Origin: Phycisphaerales bacterium
GTDB taxonomy: Bacteria > Planctomycetota > Phycisphaerae > Phycisphaerales > UBA1924
Length of the DNA stretch: 6,685 nt
Assembly (NCBI GenBank): GCA_029260415.1
Contig: JAJDDH010000310.1
Span: 1 to 6,685, forward strand
Direction of reading: 5' to 3'
Shown here in pieces: positions 5,180-6,685 of this stretch. Within the stretch, counting starts at the first letter, position 1. Each line of letters starts with the position of its first letter. Made by a program: the position numbers and the translations under genes. The notes under the pieces were generated by a model. That model saw nothing but the letters and a program-made list of their open reading frames with translations, made no database searches and had not been told where the DNA came from.

Positions 5180-6568
5180 ATGAACAGCACGATGAAACTC
5201 CGGATCGCCGCGGGCGCGGCCGTCTGCGGCGCGCTCGCCGCCCATGCTCTGGCCCTGACGCCCACCGAGCCCGAGGTGAAGGTCGTCACGCAGGTCGTCG
5301 CCCCGGCGGTCGTCTCGGGCGTGAACTTCACGGCCGTCGCCCCGTGCCCGCCCGACGAGACCGAGGAGGCGCACCGGGCGCACTCCAAGTCGCACAGCAG
5401 CAGCTCCTCGAGCCACCGCGTCGTGATCAAGCAGGACCACGGCGACGGGCAGGTCTTCGAGCTCAAGATGGACGGGGGCGACATCGTCATCCTCCGCAAC
5501 GGCGACCGCGTCCAGCAGAAGCACATCAAGAAGTTCCCGGGCAAGGTCATGGTTCTGGGTGACCACGGCGACGAGCTGACCACCTTCGAGCTCGAGGGCA
5601 TGGGCCAGGCGCCCAAGGCCGGCAGCGTGCAGAAGCTCTGGGTCGGCGAGGGCGGGCGGGGCAACGTGATCATCGATCGACAGGGCGAGGATGGCAGCGT
5701 GGTCATCGATCGCCAGGGCGGGCACGCGTTCGCGTTCGTGACCAAGGGCGATGCCCAGCTCGGGGGCGATCACCCGCCCGTGATGCTGGGCATCATGCTC
5801 GGCGAGCCCGGCCCGGCGCTCCGCTACCACCTGGGCCTGAAGGACCACGACGCGATCCTCGTCGAGGGTGTGACCAGGGGCCTGGCCGCGGACCGCGCGG
5901 GGCTCAAGACCTACGACGTGATCGTCTCGGTTGACGGCTCGGGCGAGGCCAACGGCGACGTGCTGCACAAGGTGCTCTCCAAGAAGAGCGCGGGCGACGA
6001 GCTGCGTCTGATCGTGATGCGCGGGTGCGACAAAGTCCGCGTGACCGCCGAGCTGGACGAGTACAACGCCGGCAAGCTCGGCCAGAGCAAGGGCAACGTC
6101 CGCTTCGGTGTGACACCCGACGCTGTGCAGGACGTGTTCAAGTTCCGAACCGCGCCCCCCGCCGCGCCGGGGCGCCCGTTCGTCTGGGACGACGACCGCA
6201 ACGAGCTGCTGCACTCGCTGCACGAGAAGCTCCGCGGGCACATGAGCGACGAGCAGCTCGAGCAGACCCACAAGGCCCTCAAGGAGGCCCTGGGCAAGAT
6301 GGACTTCGAGTTCGAGTTTGATTCGGACGTCGCGGGTGTGATGGAGTTCAAGTGGGACGGCAAGGACCACAAGCTCGTGATCCCCAAGGGCGGGCAGTGG
6401 CGCGGGCTCGTCGAGAAGGAGCTCCCCCAGCTCCACCGCGAGATCGAGCACAAGGCCGAGGACGCCCAGCGGCGGACCGCGGAGATGCACGAGCGTCTCA
6501 GCGAGCGTCTGGTGAAACTCAGCGAGGAGATCGAGCGTCTGCGGGCATCGATCGAGGACCGGGACTGA
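5180..6568 (+). CDS. Secreted PDZ-domain protein with His/Ser cluster and C-terminal coiled coil
   Basis: The 462-residue protein is not recognised as a named family. Residues 1-26 form a signal peptide (MKLRIAAGAAVCGALAAHAL core) with a likely cut near ALA at 23-25, so it should act outside the cytoplasm. Residues 62-79 form a His/Ser-rich cluster (HRAHSKSHSSSSSSH). Residues 80-190 look beta-rich, with an 11-residue tandem repeat (VIIDRQG / VVIDRQG). A PDZ domain spans about 201-290: LGIMLGEPGPAL, then GLAADRAGLKTYDVIVSVDG at 234-253 and AGDELRLIVMRG at 271-282. PDZ domains usually bind C-terminal or exposed peptide tails. A helical linker (340-373) and a charged heptad-like coiled coil (about 408-460) finish the protein. 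No serine-protease HDS triad or other catalytic motif is visible, so it is more likely a binding or scaffold protein than a DegP/DegS protease. It follows a sigma/membrane-protein pair and ends at a terminator. Start chosen by signal peptide and RBS; M5 (5192) is also possible. Confidence 0.85.
   Translation: MNSTMKLRIAAGAAVCGALAAHALALTPTEPEVKVVTQVVAPAVVSGVNFTAVAPCPPDETEEAHRAHSKSHSSSSSSHRVVIKQDHGDGQVFELKMDGGDIVILRNGDRVQQKHIKKFPGKVMVLGDHGDELTTFELEGMGQAPKAGSVQKLWVGEGGRGNVIIDRQGEDGSVVIDRQGGHAFAFVTKGDAQLGGDHPPVMLGIMLGEPGPALRYHLGLKDHDAILVEGVTRGLAADRAGLKTYDVIVSVDGSGEANGDVLHKVLSKKSAGDELRLIVMRGCDKVRVTAELDEYNAGKLGQSKGNVRFGVTPDAVQDVFKFRTAPPAAPGRPFVWDDDRNELLHSLHEKLRGHMSDEQLEQTHKALKEALGKMDFEFEFDSDVAGVMEFKWDGKDHKLVIPKGGQWRGLVEKELPQLHREIEHKAEDAQRRTAEMHERLSERLVKLSEEIERLRASIEDRD
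5666..5720 (+). repeat. Imperfect 22-bp direct repeat, 33-bp period, inside the PDZ gene
   Basis: Copies at 5666-5687 and 5699-5720 match at 20 of 22 bases and share CATCGATCG. The 33-bp period equals 11 codons, giving VIIDRQG and VVIDRQG at residues 163-169 and 174-180. It is either a coding tandem repeat of a beta strand-turn unit or a recent duplication. Confidence 0.75.
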
Positions 6569-6569
6569 T

Positions 6570-6599
6570 TCCTTTGGGGGGAACGTGAAACCCCCCGGA
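6570..6599 (+). terminator. Hairpin immediately after the PDZ gene stop
   Basis: GGGGGG (6576-6581) pairs with CCCCCC (6591-6596) across a 9-nt loop, and TCC (6570-6572) can pair with GGA (6597-6599) outside an unpaired TTT. It begins one base after the stop codon. No T tract follows, so it may be a 3'-end stabiliser or an attenuating structure rather than an efficient intrinsic terminator. Confidence 0.5.
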
Positions 6600-6622
6600 C
6601 AGGTTCCCATATACCGAGTAGC

Positions 6623-6646
6623 AGGCCCCAGATCCCCACGGGGCCT
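6623..6646 (+). repeat. Second 3' hairpin
   Basis: AGGCCCC (6623-6629) and GGGGCCT (6640-6646) form a perfect 7-bp stem with a 10-nt loop. It lies between the stop-proximal hairpin and the terminator, and no T tract follows. Confidence 0.5.
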
Positions 6647-6648
6647 CC

Positions 6649-6685
6649 GCGGCCGCGTGTCGAGACCCCACGCGGCCGCATTTCT
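6649..6685 (+). terminator. Intrinsic (Rho-independent) terminator of the sigma/PDZ cassette
   Basis: GCGGCCGCGTG (6649-6659) and CACGCGGCCGC (6669-6679) form a perfect 11-bp GC-rich stem with a 9-nt loop. It is followed by ATTTCT up to the window edge. The T-rich side lies on the + strand, so it ends transcription coming from the PDZ gene. The end of the T tract is outside the window. Confidence 0.8.

Noticed and set aside
5180..6568. PDZ protein as a DegP/DegS/HtrA protease
   Set aside because: No GNSGG serine motif and no His/Asp triad context are visible; the region before the PDZ is low-complexity and beta-repeat-like.
5132..6610. Long minus-strand open frame (492 codons) opposite the PDZ gene
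   Set aside because: Composition is Leu/Val/His/Asp shadow-like and it has no recognisable domain, whereas the + strand frame has a signal peptide, a PDZ domain and a ribosome binding site.
1..6685. CRISPR array, insertion sequence, tRNA or rRNA gene
   Set aside because: No regularly spaced repeats, no transposase motifs or terminal inverted repeats, and no cloverleaf or rRNA-like sequence seen by eye on either strand.

Overview
The window is GC-rich chromosomal DNA. It looks bacterial, with conserved housekeeping genes on the left and a regulatory/envelope cassette on the right. The high GC content, a small ECF sigma factor next to a single-pass membrane protein without a zinc motif, and an enlarged TatC are compatible with a planctomycete, perhaps a Phycisphaerae-type lineage. 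This placement is inference; no 16S rRNA or clade-specific marker is present.

Left part (1-1202): the 3' two thirds of dnaA run into the window on the + strand and end at 757. A 445-bp non-coding gap follows, with no dnaN after dnaA. The gap holds several DnaA-box-like 9-mers and an AT-richer island near 1061-1120, so it is a candidate replication origin (oriC). It also separates dnaA from the convergent minus-strand genes.

Middle part (1203-3598): a tight minus-strand operon transcribed tatC, tadA, mutM/fpg. It encodes the Tat protein-export core subunit, the tRNA A34 deaminase that makes wobble inosine, and the 8-oxoguanine DNA glycosylase. tatC and tadA are 6 bp apart, and tadA and fpg share one base in a TGATG junction. 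TatC has an N-terminal extension and a large extra segment in its second periplasmic loop.

Right part (3599-6685): a divergent + strand cassette. It contains an ECF-like sigma-70 factor, a single-pass membrane protein that is a plausible anti-sigma factor, and a secreted protein with a histidine/serine cluster, a short tandem beta-type repeat, one PDZ domain and a C-terminal coiled coil. Three hairpins follow. The last is an 11-bp GC stem running into a T-rich tract, a convincing intrinsic terminator. The working model is an envelope-sensing unit: cytoplasmic sigma factor, inner-membrane partner and periplasmic PDZ protein without a protease domain. That model is the least described part of the window and is inferred from architecture and gene order only.
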